Counted from the first letter of the stretch, positions 42,910 to 51,778 are shown. The stretch: DNA of 64,000 nucleotides from Schlegelella_A sp038318385 (GCA_038318385.1 JBBQCD010000008.1:37216-101215); one strand, 5' to 3'. Notes: a model not told the origin generated them from the sequence alone. Translations and numbers: made by a program.

Positions 42910-44062
42910 CGATGCGCCGGTCGTGCAGGCCGAGCGAAGCCTTCAGGCGCTTCGCTTCGGCGATGGCTGCGGCATCGCCGCTCGCCTTGGCGGCTTCGGC
43001 CAGCACCAGCAGGTCGAGCGGCTCGCGCTGCTGCTCGACGTTGCCGCGGGCCAGCGCCAGCGCCCGCGCCGGCGCGGCGTCGACGAACAAGGCGAACATC
43101 GCCTGCTCCCTGCCGTGGAACTTCTTCGCCTCGGGGCGCTGGTTGGCCAAGGCGATTCGGTCGCGCATCTCGGCCGCGTCCGCAGACGCAGCACCCGTCT
43201 TCGCCCGTGTGCCGGCGATCGCCAGGCGCAGCACCACCGCATCGGTGCGCGGCTCATTCTTCAGCGCGGTCAGCGCTTCGACCGGCCGGCCCTGCTCGAT
43301 CAGGAAGTCGGCGTAGGCGATCGCGGCGTAGGTGTCGGGGCCGAGGCCGAGCACGCGGCGATAGGCGGCATCGGCCGCCGGGCCTCGCCCTTCCCTCTCC
43401 TCGAGCTCGGCCAGCGAGGTGAGCAGCCAGCCCTGCGTCGCCGGCGGCAGGCGCGGTTCGGCGAGCAGCGCCTCGAAGCTGCGGCGCGCCTTCACCACGT
43501 CGCCGCGCAGGGCCGCGTTCTCCGCGAGGCAGGCCGCAGAGTGGAGTTGAGCACCGGCCGCGGCGACCCGGCGGCACGCTTCGTCGGAGTCGCCGTAGCG
43601 CCCTTGCACCCGCAACACCGTCGCCAGCGTGAGCCAGGCCTGCGTCTGAGGCTCGCCACCCGGGCGCGCCAGCAACAGGCGCAGGCTCGCCACCGAGGCG
43701 TCGAACTCGTGCAGGTATTGCTGCAGCGTCGCCCGCATGAGCAGCACTTCGGCCGGTGCGGTGGATGCGTCGGGCCAGGGCCGCAAGGCAGCGAGCGCCA
43801 GCCCGGCGAAGCGCGGGTCGCCGGCTTCGCGGGCGCGGTCGAGGTCGCGACGGGCGATCCGCACGGCAAGCGCGGCATCGTTCGGCCGGGCGGCGAGCTC
43901 CTTGCGCAGGCGCTTCTCTTCGGCGCGATTGCCGGCCGCGGCCGGCAGCACCTCGATCACCTCGTCGTCCCGGGTGGGAACGATGGGCGCCGCAGACGAC
44001 CCAGCGGCACATAAAAGAAGACCGGTCGCCAAGGCGCCGGTCATCAAAGAATTCATCCGCAT
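42896..44062 (-). CDS. Exported tetratricopeptide-repeat protein
   Basis: 388-residue protein with signal peptide (LMTGALATGLLLCAAGSSA, cleavage before APIV) and a mature part made of helical pairs that read as TPR units, such as AWLTLATVLRVQGRYGDSDE, LLTSLAELEEREGRGPAADA and AIAYADFLIEQGRPVEALTA. It would be a periplasmic scaffold. It starts 48 bases after the small lipoprotein gene and overlaps the HupE/UreJ-like gene by 14 bases, so the two are translationally coupled. A second ATG two codons downstream is possible. No enzymatic motif is visible. Confidence 0.85.
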   Translation of the reverse strand: MRMNSLMTGALATGLLLCAAGSSAAPIVPTRDDEVIEVLPAAAGNRAEEKRLRKELAARPNDAALAVRIARRDLDRAREAGDPRFAGLALAALRPWPDASTAPAEVLLMRATLQQYLHEFDASVASLRLLLARPGGEPQTQAWLTLATVLRVQGRYGDSDEACRRVAAAGAQLHSAACLAENAALRGDVVKARRSFEALLAEPRLPPATQGWLLTSLAELEEREGRGPAADAAYRRVLGLGPDTYAAIAYADFLIEQGRPVEALTALKNEPRTDAVVLRLAIAGTRAKTGAASADAAEMRDRIALANQRPEAKKFHGREQAMFALFVDAAPARALALARGNVEQQREPLDLLVLAEAAKASGDAAAIAEAKRLKASLGLHDRRIDALF

Positions 44063-44110
44063 TGCAGCGCATCGTAAGGGAGGCGCGATCGCGCCTCCCC
44101 TCCGATAACG

Positions 44111-44362
44111 TCAGTTCACGACCTGCGGCTCGCTGGTTTCGTCGGTAGGACCTGTGACCATGCTGGTGTCGACCGGCTCGAGCATGTCGGCAACCGACAC
44201 GGCGAGCAGCTTCAGGTAGCCGATGAAGCCATCGACTGAGGCGCTGGCGCTCGCCGGCACTTCGCTCGTCGCCGGCGGCGGCGTCGAATCGAAGTCGTGG
44301 CCGCCGCAAGCCGCTACGAGGGCGGCGGCAGTCAGCGCCGCCAGGGTTGCTTTCGTTCGCAT
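44111..44362 (-). CDS. Small lipoprotein associated with DUF4331, copy 2
   Basis: 83-residue paralogue of the protein at 32861-33115. Signal peptide MRTKATLAALTAAALVAAC with lipobox VAAC and Cys19. The mature part shares VPASASAS, GFIGYLKLL and LEPVDTSMV with copy 1 and ends in VVN. It follows DUF4331 copy 2 after 11 bases. A ribosome site AAGGAG lies upstream of the ATG. The shared C-terminal signature between two diverged copies argues for a conserved partner or function with DUF4331. Confidence 0.82.
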   Translation of the reverse strand: MRTKATLAALTAAALVAACGGHDFDSTPPPATSEVPASASASVDGFIGYLKLLAVSVADMLEPVDTSMVTGPTDETSEPQVVN

Positions 44363-44373
44363 GGGCTTCTCCT

Positions 44374-45993
44374 TCAACGCGCGCCGGGCAGCGGCGTGCC
44401 CAGGTACGGGAATGCCGGCAGCAGCGGGCCCGCGGCCTTCACCTTCGCGCCGGCCTGGTCGACGCCGTCGTGGAGATTGAAGACGGCGGCGCCGAGCGGC
44501 ACGTTGGTCGGGTTGCAGGACGCGCCGAACTTGTAGGTGTCGGCAGCGCCGTTGGCCTGGCACAGGCCGCCCATCACCGCCACCAGCGAGATGTCGACGA
44601 CATCATCGTTCGGCCGCCGACCGTTCGGGTATCCCGCCAGATCGCCGCCGGGTCCGGCGAGCAGGCCGCCGAGCAGGCCGAGCCGGTTCTGCGAGGCTTC
44701 CGCCGTCGCCGGGATCGCGGTGTTCAGACGCAGCATCTCCGACGCCACGCCGGTCGACGGCGTCGTCGTGAAGGCCTTCGGCTGGGTCACGCCGGCGATG
44801 CCGGTGAGGAAGGTCGTCACCAGGTCGGTCCGCGGGAAGTTCTTCGGCGCGATGTTCGGCGTGGCGAGCGCGATCTCGATCAGCGCCGGCAGCGTCGGGT
44901 TGGTGACGTAGGTGGCGAACTGGCCGTCGTCCTTCGGCTTGGCGTTGTTGAACTTGTCCTTGTCCGGCAGGCCGATGATGACCTCGTTGATCAGCGGATG
45001 GCCGAGGCGCGAGACCTGGGTCCACGCGCCACCGAAGATCGCCGAGGTGGCATAGCCGCTCGTCGGCGCATTCCTCAGCAGCGAGCCCTGGCGCAGGCTG
45101 GCGGTCGTCCAGCCGCCGATCACCGGATCGGCGCCACCGGCGGCGAGCAGACAGCTCGTCGGCACTTCGATCTCGAGCGCGGTGACGTTCTTGTAGATCA
45201 GGTCGTCGGCACCGGCATCCTTTTTCGTCGGGTCGAGGACGAAGCCGGCTTCTGCGGCGCTGAAGTCGGCCGCGCCGGGGATGTTGACCAGGTCGAAGAT
45301 CACGCCGAGGTTGACGGCAAACGGGTCCTTGCGCTGGCCGACGAACACCTTGCCGGCGGTCGAGCAGCCGGGGATGGTGACGTTGTAGACGTGCTGCGCG
45401 GCGTAGCCGGCGTAGTCGGGAATCGTCTTCATGCCGATGTTGTCGGACGGCTTGGCGAAGGTGGCGCTGCCGCCCGCGACATTGGTCACCGCAGCGCGCG
45501 TGCCGATGCGGCGGTCGCCGCGCACGATATCGAGGGTGAAGGTCTCGTTGACGTTGAGCGCGGCCGCGTTCGGCGCGCTCACCTGGCCGGCCTGGGTCAG
45601 CGGGATCGCGACGTTGGTGCCGTTGATCGGCAGCGTCAGGCTCTTGAGCGTGTTGTTGAAGCGGAACTGGAAGGTGATGTCTTCCCTGCCGTCGCCGTTG
45701 TTGTCGATGTGGATCTCGTAGAGCGCGTTCGAGTCCAGCTTGAAGTAGTTCGGGCCGCCGTAGGCGTCCTGCAGCGGCAGATAGTTCGCCACCAGCGTGA
45801 CGAAGCCGGCGCGGCCGGTCTCGTAGCTGTTGAACATGTAGAAGTCGGTGCCGTCGACCTTCGGCGTCGCCGTGATCGCCGGGGCTTCACGGTGGCTGGA
45901 GGCTTGGGCCGGCAGGCTGGCGATTCCGTAGAGCGCTCCGACGGCGGCCACGATCGGCAGCAGGCGGGCGCGATGCGCTGGGTTGAACTTCAT
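44374..45993 (-). CDS. DUF4331 family exported protein, copy 2
   Basis: 539-residue paralogue of the protein at 31283-32833. Signal peptide (LLPIVAAVGALYGIASLPA) ending before the conserved SSHREAP. Shared landmarks are FYMFNSYETGRAGFVTLVAN, the calcium-loop-like DNNGDGREDITF, VTIPGCSTAGKVFVGQRKDP, GGWTTASLRQGSLL and YPNGRRPNDDVVDISLVAVM. The ATG at 45993 is preceded by AAGGAG; the open frame further upstream is not conserved. First gene of a four-gene leftward operon (DUF4331, lipoprotein, TPR, HupE/UreJ-like), divergent from the DUF1223 gene. A TATAGA hexamer at about 46060 is a possible -10 box. Function is unknown. Confidence 0.87.
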   Translation of the reverse strand: MKFNPAHRARLLPIVAAVGALYGIASLPAQASSHREAPAITATPKVDGTDFYMFNSYETGRAGFVTLVANYLPLQDAYGGPNYFKLDSNALYEIHIDNNGDGREDITFQFRFNNTLKSLTLPINGTNVAIPLTQAGQVSAPNAAALNVNETFTLDIVRGDRRIGTRAAVTNVAGGSATFAKPSDNIGMKTIPDYAGYAAQHVYNVTIPGCSTAGKVFVGQRKDPFAVNLGVIFDLVNIPGAADFSAAEAGFVLDPTKKDAGADDLIYKNVTALEIEVPTSCLLAAGGADPVIGGWTTASLRQGSLLRNAPTSGYATSAIFGGAWTQVSRLGHPLINEVIIGLPDKDKFNNAKPKDDGQFATYVTNPTLPALIEIALATPNIAPKNFPRTDLVTTFLTGIAGVTQPKAFTTTPSTGVASEMLRLNTAIPATAEASQNRLGLLGGLLAGPGGDLAGYPNGRRPNDDVVDISLVAVMGGLCQANGAADTYKFGASCNPTNVPLGAAVFNLHDGVDQAGAKVKAAGPLLPAFPYLGTPLPGAR

Positions 45994-46176
45994 GGTCTGT
46001 CTCCGCTCCTTGATGATGGATTTCGCGCGACGTCTCGCTGCGGCGATGCGTCTGCTGCTTCTATACGCGGGTTCGGCCGGATCGGATGCGCGAAGAGAAC
46101 GCGTTGCATGGGTTGGCGTAAGGTGGAGCCTCGAACCCCGACCTACCGCACCCGACGTCAACGAGAGAACCACGCC

Positions 46177-46947
46177 ATGAATCGACCGAATCCGGACGAA
46201 CGTCGCCAGCGCCCTGCCCTCGCTCTCGCGATCGTCGGCCTGGCAGCACTCGCGCAGAGTCCAGCGCGAGCCGCCGAAGCGTGCGTGGCAAAGAGCGCGC
46301 CTGCCACGGCTTCCGTGATCGAGCTTTACACCTCGGAGGGCTGCGACTCGTGCCCGCCCGCGGATCGCTGGCTATCGAAACTGAAGACCGACCCGAGCGT
46401 CGTGGCGCTGGCCTTCCATGTCGACTACTGGGACCGCCTCGGCTGGAAGGACCGCTTCGCCAGCCCGGCCTTCACCGACCGGCAGGCACAGCAGCAGGCG
46501 AGCAACGGCGCACGGTTCAGCTACACGCCGCAGGTCGTGGTCGACGGCCAGGATCGAAAGGACTGGCCTTCGATCGCCGCCCCGGGCGGCGCGCGCCCGC
46601 CGGCGCCGGTGGATGTGACGCTCACGCGCGAAGGCGACCGCGTCACCGCGACCGTGGTCGCATCGGCGCGCTCACCGAAGCGGCTCGCCGCCTACTGGGC
46701 GGTCACCGAGCAGGGCCACGTCACCTCGGTCAAGGCGGGCGAGAACCGCGGCGTCACCTTGCAGCACGACTTCGTCGTTCGCGACTACAAGACCGTGCCG
46801 GCGTGGGCAGCCAGCGCCGCCGCGCCGCAGACGGTGGCGTTCCAGCTTCCGGCACGCGGCGATGCGGGCCATCCGCGCGAGATCAACCTCGTGGTCGTCG
46901 ACGCCGAGACCGGCCGGCCGGTGCAGGCGGCGAAGATCGGCTGCTGA
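46177..46947 (+). CDS. DUF1223 family exported thioredoxin-like protein
   Basis: 256-residue protein with a signal peptide (LALAIVGLAALAQSPARAA) and a thioredoxin-like DUF1223 domain: VIELYTSEGCDSCPPADRWL carries the CDSC pair, followed by ALAFHVDYWDRLGWKDRFAS and YTPQVVVDGQ. The Cys pair suggests redox or metal-related function in the periplasm; family function is not established. It is divergent from DUF4331 copy 2, with 183 bases between the starts, so the two may share regulation. No similar gene accompanies DUF4331 copy 1. Confidence 0.88.
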   Translation: MNRPNPDERRQRPALALAIVGLAALAQSPARAAEACVAKSAPATASVIELYTSEGCDSCPPADRWLSKLKTDPSVVALAFHVDYWDRLGWKDRFASPAFTDRQAQQQASNGARFSYTPQVVVDGQDRKDWPSIAAPGGARPPAPVDVTLTREGDRVTATVVASARSPKRLAAYWAVTEQGHVTSVKAGENRGVTLQHDFVVRDYKTVPAWAASAAAPQTVAFQLPARGDAGHPREINLVVVDAETGRPVQAAKIGC

Positions 46948-47022
46948 GCCGTCGGCTCGAGCCCTGTCGGTGCGGCTTCGCGGGTGGCTTGGCCGGGGAT
47001 GAAGGCGAGGTGGCGACCGCTT

Positions 47023-47394
47023 TCAGCTCGCCGGGTCTGCGCCCATGCGGTCGCGCTTCGCGAAGTACTGTCGCGCGAGGGCGACCAATTGGGGATCGCT
47101 AGGGCGGTCGACGCTTTCGTAGCCCACCACATTCTTCGCGACCAGCGGCCGGTGCTTCTCGATGAAGTGCTTGAAGTCGGCCTGCGCCGTCGATGAGCCG
47201 ACGACGACGACTTCCTCGATGCCTTTCATCGCTTCGCAGACTTCGCCGTAGAACTCGTGCTCGCTGCGAACCTCGCTGCCGTGCTGCCGGGTGTGGTGGG
47301 TGTGCGCCCGGATGCGCTCGCTCGCGACGTGCTCGGCGTCGAACTGCAGAACCCTGGCGCTGTGATGATCGAGCCAGACGATGGCGTGGAACAT
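47023..47394 (-). CDS. Conserved small protein annotated as translational machinery protein
   Basis: 123-residue protein starting MFHAIVWLDHHSARVLQF, with the pattern seen in small proteins often labelled translational machinery protein because of a distant eRF1 domain-like fold: EHEFYGEVCEAMKGIEEVVV, GSSTAQADFKHFIEKH, VGYESVDRPSDPQLVALARQ. The ATG at 47394 has GAGGACA upstream; the longer frame to 47460 is less likely. Function is unknown. It is convergent with DUF1223. Confidence 0.75.
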   Translation of the reverse strand: MFHAIVWLDHHSARVLQFDAEHVASERIRAHTHHTRQHGSEVRSEHEFYGEVCEAMKGIEEVVVVGSSTAQADFKHFIEKHRPLVAKNVVGYESVDRPSDPQLVALARQYFAKRDRMGADPAS

Positions 47395-47509
47395 GCTGTG
47401 GGTGTCCTCGATGGCAGCGATGCCGAAGTGTGGGCGCTGCCGCCGTTGCGGGCTTGACATGCGTCAACCGGTGATTGATCCGAAGCGAGACGCAGCCCCT
47501 CGGGTGGGC

Positions 47510-47767
47510 TTACTGGCCTTGCATGGCGAGTAGGGCTGCACCTGACGACGCCATGACTTGCTTGTCCGCGCCACGCTTGCGGAGCGTCTCCTGCACGTTG
47601 CGGATCGCGAAGATAGGAAGGAACTTGGTGACGCGCGCACCCATGGCGAGTCCGGCTCGTTCTTCTTCGTAGACCTTCGCCACGTCATCGACCGGCAGAT
47701 GGCACTGCAATGCCAGGGCCGCAACGATTCTCCGTTCATCGAGCGGTTTTTCTGGCGCGGTGGACAT
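47510..47767 (-). CDS. DUF3562-like small protein
   Basis: 85-residue protein with the helical pattern of DUF3562: ALALQCHLPVDDVAKVYEEE and MGARVTKFLPIFAIRNVQET. No signal peptide or membrane helix. The C-terminus (KQVMASSGAALLAMQGQ) is variable. It lies 115 bases upstream of the previous gene on the same strand and is divergent from the mgtA remnant. Function is unknown. Confidence 0.65.
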   Translation of the reverse strand: MSTAPEKPLDERRIVAALALQCHLPVDDVAKVYEEERAGLAMGARVTKFLPIFAIRNVQETLRKRGADKQVMASSGAALLAMQGQ

Positions 47768-48086
47768 CGGATGCCTGCGATCTGACTGGGTCGAGAAGAA
47801 AGGCTAGCCTGTTCCCGGCACTGAATGCTGTGCGCCAGCGCACCGAGTGAGCGGTTTCTTTTCGAGCTCGCTCCAGGATGTCGACTACCGATCTGATCTG
47901 CCTCAAGCAAGGGCCCGGAACGCGACGTTCGCCGCACCACCGTCATCCGGAGGGAACAGACTGATGCGCACATCCCGCAAACCGAGGTCCCGATGCAAAG
48001 GTCCGGCGCCGTCGCCGCCATGGAGCAGAGCACGCTGCGGCTGCCTGCATGGATCGAGGCCGCGTTGTCCGCCAACGATCGCCTGA
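47768..48086. other. Gene-poor stretch before the mgtA remnant
   Basis: About 320 bases without a convincing gene. A plus-strand frame from ATG 47993 or 48023 reads MEQSTLRLPAWIEAALSAND and then runs out of frame through the mgtA remnant to 48541; it looks like the 5' end of a different gene joined to mgtA sequence. No promoter, repeat or terminator was recognised. Confidence 0.4.
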
Positions 48087-48515
48087 ATCCGCATGTCCGC
48101 CAGCTCGAACTTCGGCAACGTGTTCTCGGTCCTGGTCGCCAGTGCATTCCTGCCGTTCCTGCCGATGCTGCCCTTGCAACTGCTGATGCAGAACCTGCTC
48201 TACGACATCTCGCAGATCGGCATCCCGTTCGACAATGTCGACCCGGAACGGGTGGCCAAGCCGCTGCAGCGGGACCCGGAGGGCGTCGGCCGCTTCATGC
48301 TCTTCTTGGGCCCGATCAGCTCCCTGTACGACCTCGTCACCTTCGCCGTCATGTGGTGGGTGTTCGAGGCCCGGACGATCGCCCAGCAGAGCCTGTTCCA
48401 GTCGGGCTGGTTCGTGGTCGGCCTGCTGACACAGACATTGATCGTGCACATGATCCACACGCCCGGTTTGCCCTTCATCCGGATCCGCCCCTCGGCGCCC
48501 CTCACGGCGACGACA
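48087..48515 (+). pseudogene. mgtA: Truncated magnesium-transporting P-type ATPase (MgtA C-terminal segment)
   Basis: Translated from 48087 this reads IRM-SASSNFGNVFSVLVASA, then FLPMLPLQLLMQNLLYDISQ and GRFMLFLGPISSLYDLVTFA, FQSGWFVVGLLTQTLIVHMI: the membrane region near the C-terminus of MgtA/MgtB. The phosphorylation motif DKTGT, the ATP-binding domains and all N-terminal helices (roughly the first 690 of 900 residues) are absent, with a stop codon just upstream, and the last membrane helices are missing after APLTATT. It is therefore a deletion remnant. Its frame stays open into the following DUF4010 gene. Confidence 0.82.
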
Positions 48516-48572
48516 AGATCGACAATCGGATCGACCCGTGAACCTGTTGCAACCTCGATCCCCAGTGCCGGC

Positions 48573-49844
48573 TTGAACGCTTCGATACCGCCCGAAAGCG
48601 CGCTGGGCCTGCTCGTGGCGCTCGGTGGCGGGCTGCTGATCGGGCTGGAACGCGAACGGCGCAAAGGCCAGGGCGACACCCGAAAGGCCGCAGGTCTGCG
48701 CACCTTCGCGGTGGTGACATCGTGCGGCGCCCTGGCGCAGTCGATCTCCTCGCCTGGCCTGGTCGTGGCGGGCGGGGCGCTGGTCGCCGTGCTGGCGATA
48801 GCGGGACACCTGAGGAGCCGGTCGCTCGACCCCGGGCTGACCACCGAGGTGGCGCTGTTCGCGGCTTATCTCATAGGCGTTCAATCGGTCGTCTCGCCGT
48901 CGCTGGGTGCGGGATGCGCCGTCGTTCTGGCCGCCTTGCTCGCCGCACGAAGCGGGTTGCACCGGTTCGCGACCGACGTCCTGAGCGAACAGGAGTTGCA
49001 CGATGGGCTCTTGCTCGCCGGCTTCGCGCTGGTGTTGCTGCCGCTGATTCCCGGCGAATCCTTCAGTTGGCTGGGCGGCATCAGCCCGAGACCCCTGGCA
49101 GCACTGGTGCTGCTCATCCTTTCGGTGCAGGCCTTGGCGCACGTGGCGATGCGGTTGCTCGGGCCGCGCGCCGGAACGGCGGCAGCCGGTTTCCTCGCCG
49201 GTTTCGCCTCGAGCACCGCAGCGATCGCATCGCTGGGTGCGCGCGTACGGCGCCACCCGGCATCCACGGGGTCGATTGCGACCGGCGCCGCACTGTCCAC
49301 CGCCGCGACGTGGGTTCAGGCACCTCTGATCGCCGTGGCTCTATCGCCGGGGGCGGCCCGTGTGATCCTGCCGGCCATGATGGCGGGGCTGATCGCCGCA
49401 CTGGGAGTGGGTGCTGCGCTCGGTTTCTCGGCGCGCCGTGAAAGCCCGCTCGACGAGGCGGCGCCCCGCGCCCGCACCGGCGCCATCAGCCTGCGCGAAG
49501 CGTTGGCCGTCGCGGCTTCACTGTCGATCGTGACCCTGGTCGTGGCCGAAGCGAACCGCCGCTTTGGCTCCGGCGGCGTGCTGACGAGCGCCTCGATTGC
49601 CGGCCTGGCCGACGCGCATGCCGCGGTCGTGCCGCTGTCGGCGCTGTTCGGCAGCGGCCAGCTCGCAGCGCCCGATCTGGTCACTGGCGTCCTGCTTGCG
49701 ATCTCGTTCAACAGTCTGACGCGGCTGCTGGTCGCGTTCGTCGCGGGCGGGCCGCGCTACGGGTGGCGGGTCGGCACGGTGTTGTTCGCCGGCAATGCGA
49801 GCGCATGGGTCGCGGCGGTGTCGATGCCCATGACACGGCAATGA
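48573..49844 (+). CDS. MgtC/SapB-like DUF4010 membrane protein
   Basis: 423-residue integral membrane protein from the TTG at 48573. The N-terminus has the MgtC-like segment LGLLVALGGGLLIGLERERR with RKAAGLRTFAVVTSCGALAQ, followed by the DUF4010 part with many helices (FALVLLPLIPGESFSWLGGI, LVLLILSVQALAHVAMRLLG, GFLAGFASSTAAIASLGARV). Family members are linked to magnesium homeostasis or membrane physiology. The length is complete for the family. The frame is open upstream to 48093 through the mgtA remnant, so a 583-residue fusion is possible; the absence of a good internal ribosome site leaves this open. Confidence 0.82.
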   Translation: MNASIPPESALGLLVALGGGLLIGLERERRKGQGDTRKAAGLRTFAVVTSCGALAQSISSPGLVVAGGALVAVLAIAGHLRSRSLDPGLTTEVALFAAYLIGVQSVVSPSLGAGCAVVLAALLAARSGLHRFATDVLSEQELHDGLLLAGFALVLLPLIPGESFSWLGGISPRPLAALVLLILSVQALAHVAMRLLGPRAGTAAAGFLAGFASSTAAIASLGARVRRHPASTGSIATGAALSTAATWVQAPLIAVALSPGAARVILPAMMAGLIAALGVGAALGFSARRESPLDEAAPRARTGAISLREALAVAASLSIVTLVVAEANRRFGSGGVLTSASIAGLADAHAAVVPLSALFGSGQLAAPDLVTGVLLAISFNSLTRLLVAFVAGGPRYGWRVGTVLFAGNASAWVAAVSMPMTRQ

Positions 49845-49921
49845 TCGCTCGCCGGACCGGCACACACCATGGCTTGGAGGCGAGGCAGGGCGCGGTGCCA
49901 AGCCCGCGAGCCGGCGATCTC

Positions 49922-50833
49922 TCAGTCCGTCGCGCGCAAGGCGGCGCGCAACTGCGCGCCGATCTCCGGCTTGCCGACGAAGGGGTCGGTCGGGTTGCGC
50001 GCCTGCACCACGTCCTCGAGCCGTGTCTGCACGCTGCCCAGGGCCTTCGGGTGGCTGTAGATGTAGAAGCGATCGGCCTCGATGGCGTCGAAGACCCGCT
50101 GCGCCACGTCGGCGGCGCTCACCTTGCCGCTGCCGACCGCCTTGTCGTTCATCGCCTTGCCGATGAGCTGGCTCCGGGTCGGCTTCTCGGCGGCGCGCAG
50201 CGCGTCGGGCCGGTTGCGCTGGCTCTCGGTGATGCCGGTCGGCACGAAGAACGGGCACAGCACCGAGGCGCCGATCTGGTCGGTGACCAGGCGCAGGTCC
50301 TGGTAGAGGGTCTCGCTCAGCGACACGACCGCATGCTTGCTGACGTTGTAGACGCCCATGTTGGGCGGATTGAGCAGGCCGGCCATCGACGCCGTGTTGA
50401 CGATGTGGCCCTCGTAGCCCGGGTCCTTGGCCGCGGCGTCCAGCATCATCGGCGTGAAGACGCGAACGCCATGGGCCACGCCCATCACGTTGACGCCGAT
50501 CACCCACTCCCAATCGGCGAGGGTGTTCTCCCAGATCAGGCCGCCGGCGCCGACGCCGGCGTTGTTGAAGACGAAGTGCGGCGCACCGAAGCGCTGCTCG
50601 ACCGCACGGCCCAGCGCCTCGACCTCGGCAGCCTTGCTGACGTCGAGCCGCTGCGCCAGGACCTTGGCGCCGAGCGCCTCGATCTCGGCAGCGGCGCGCT
50701 CGAGCGCGTCGGCCTGCACGTCGGCCATGACGAGGTTCATGCCGCGGCGCGCGGCGATCCGCGAGGTCTCGAGACCGAAGCCGGAGCCCGCGCCGGTGAT
50801 GACCGCGGTGCGGCCGGCGAAATTCCTGATCAT
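49922..50833 (-). CDS. Short-chain dehydrogenase/reductase
   Basis: 303-residue classical SDR. Cofactor motif TGAGSGFG at 14-21, NNAG in FVFNNAGVGAGG, catalytic Ser in NTASMAGLLNPP, Tyr and Lys in YNVSKHAVV. Acidic residue after beta-2 (VMADVQ) suggests NAD+. A C-terminal extension of about 60 residues (FYIYSHPKALGSVQTRLEDV) follows the core. Its ATG overlaps the GST stop (ATGA). It is the last gene of the ten-gene catabolic operon; substrate may be a hydroxyacyl or alcohol intermediate, which is inference from context. Confidence 0.9.
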   Translation of the reverse strand: MIRNFAGRTAVITGAGSGFGLETSRIAARRGMNLVMADVQADALERAAAEIEALGAKVLAQRLDVSKAAEVEALGRAVEQRFGAPHFVFNNAGVGAGGLIWENTLADWEWVIGVNVMGVAHGVRVFTPMMLDAAAKDPGYEGHIVNTASMAGLLNPPNMGVYNVSKHAVVSLSETLYQDLRLVTDQIGASVLCPFFVPTGITESQRNRPDALRAAEKPTRSQLIGKAMNDKAVGSGKVSAADVAQRVFDAIEADRFYIYSHPKALGSVQTRLEDVVQARNPTDPFVGKPEIGAQLRAALRATD

Positions 50834-51774
50834 TGCTTTTCCTTCTTCGGAGCTTCGCCGCGGACATGGAAGCCGGCACGCGGAAAGTGGACGTGAACGG
50901 TGCCGGCACGCTGGTCGACGCGCTCGACCACCACCTCGTCGAGATCGAGGCCGACGAGCGTTCCCCAGACCTCGTCGTGCGCGTAGTCGGCAGGCGTGAC
51001 GCTGACCCGCGTGCCCGCCGCGAGGCCGGCATCCGCCGCCACCGCGCACGCGGCGAACCCGCCGCCCGCGGCCGCGATCCCGATCGCCGCCGCGCTCGTC
51101 ATGCGCTCCGGCCGGCCGTGGCCGAACGAGGCAACGCGCTCGTACCACTCGGCGACGCGGTGGTACGACGCGATCGCTGCCGCGATCGGCGGAGCCCGGC
51201 GAATGAACCAGACCGACTGCGCCGCAGAAAAGTCGGCGATGCACGGCAAGGCACCGAGCAGGAACGGCCTGGAGTCGCCGAGCAGTGCCTCGAGGCGGCT
51301 CAGATAGAGCTGGGTGGTCGCTCCGGCATCGGCAGTCGGCGCCCGGCGCATCGCCCCGGCCATCGCCGCGCGATCGACCGAGAAGGCCTTGAGGGCCTCG
51401 GGCGGCGCGCCGGCGAAGATGTGGGCCACGCCGGCGGGCTGCATGGTGAAAGGCACCGCCGACCAGAACAGCGCACTGTCGGCCCACTGCGCCACGATGT
51501 CGTCGAGGCCGCGCGTGGCATGCGGATAGAGCGGCGGCTCGGGAGCGAGACGGTCGATGACGCGACACATCAGCGCCGAGTCGCAGTAGATGTCGGCGCC
51601 GATCTGCATGAAAGGCGTTCGCCGGTAGCCGCCGGTGAGGGCGACGACGTCGGGCTTGGGCAGGATGGCAGGCACGTCGACCGAGCGCCAGGCCAGTCCC
51701 TTCATGCCGAGCACGAGGCGCACCTTTTCGGAGAACGGCGAGCCGGCGTAGTGATGCAGGATCAGATCGCTCAT
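50830..51774 (-). CDS. Glutathione S-transferase family protein with C-terminal extension
   Basis: 314-residue protein. The N-terminal thioredoxin-like GST domain (LILHHYAGSPFSEKVRLVLG, then GYRRTPFMQIGADIYCDSAL) is followed by a helical GST C-domain (about 90-205, ending YHRVAEWYERV). About 95 further residues, partly beta-like (VEAVVAADAGLAAG-type Ala/Gly stretch, TRVSVTPADYAHDEVWGTLV, GTVHVHFPRAGF), are not part of a standard GST. It starts 4 bases after the MDR reductase stop and overlaps the SDR start. A role in detoxifying reactive intermediates of the operon is plausible. Confidence 0.82.
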   Translation of the reverse strand: MSDLILHHYAGSPFSEKVRLVLGMKGLAWRSVDVPAILPKPDVVALTGGYRRTPFMQIGADIYCDSALMCRVIDRLAPEPPLYPHATRGLDDIVAQWADSALFWSAVPFTMQPAGVAHIFAGAPPEALKAFSVDRAAMAGAMRRAPTADAGATTQLYLSRLEALLGDSRPFLLGALPCIADFSAAQSVWFIRRAPPIAAAIASYHRVAEWYERVASFGHGRPERMTSAAAIGIAAAGGGFAACAVAADAGLAAGTRVSVTPADYAHDEVWGTLVGLDLDEVVVERVDQRAGTVHVHFPRAGFHVRGEAPKKEKQ

Positions 51775-51778
51775 GTCT

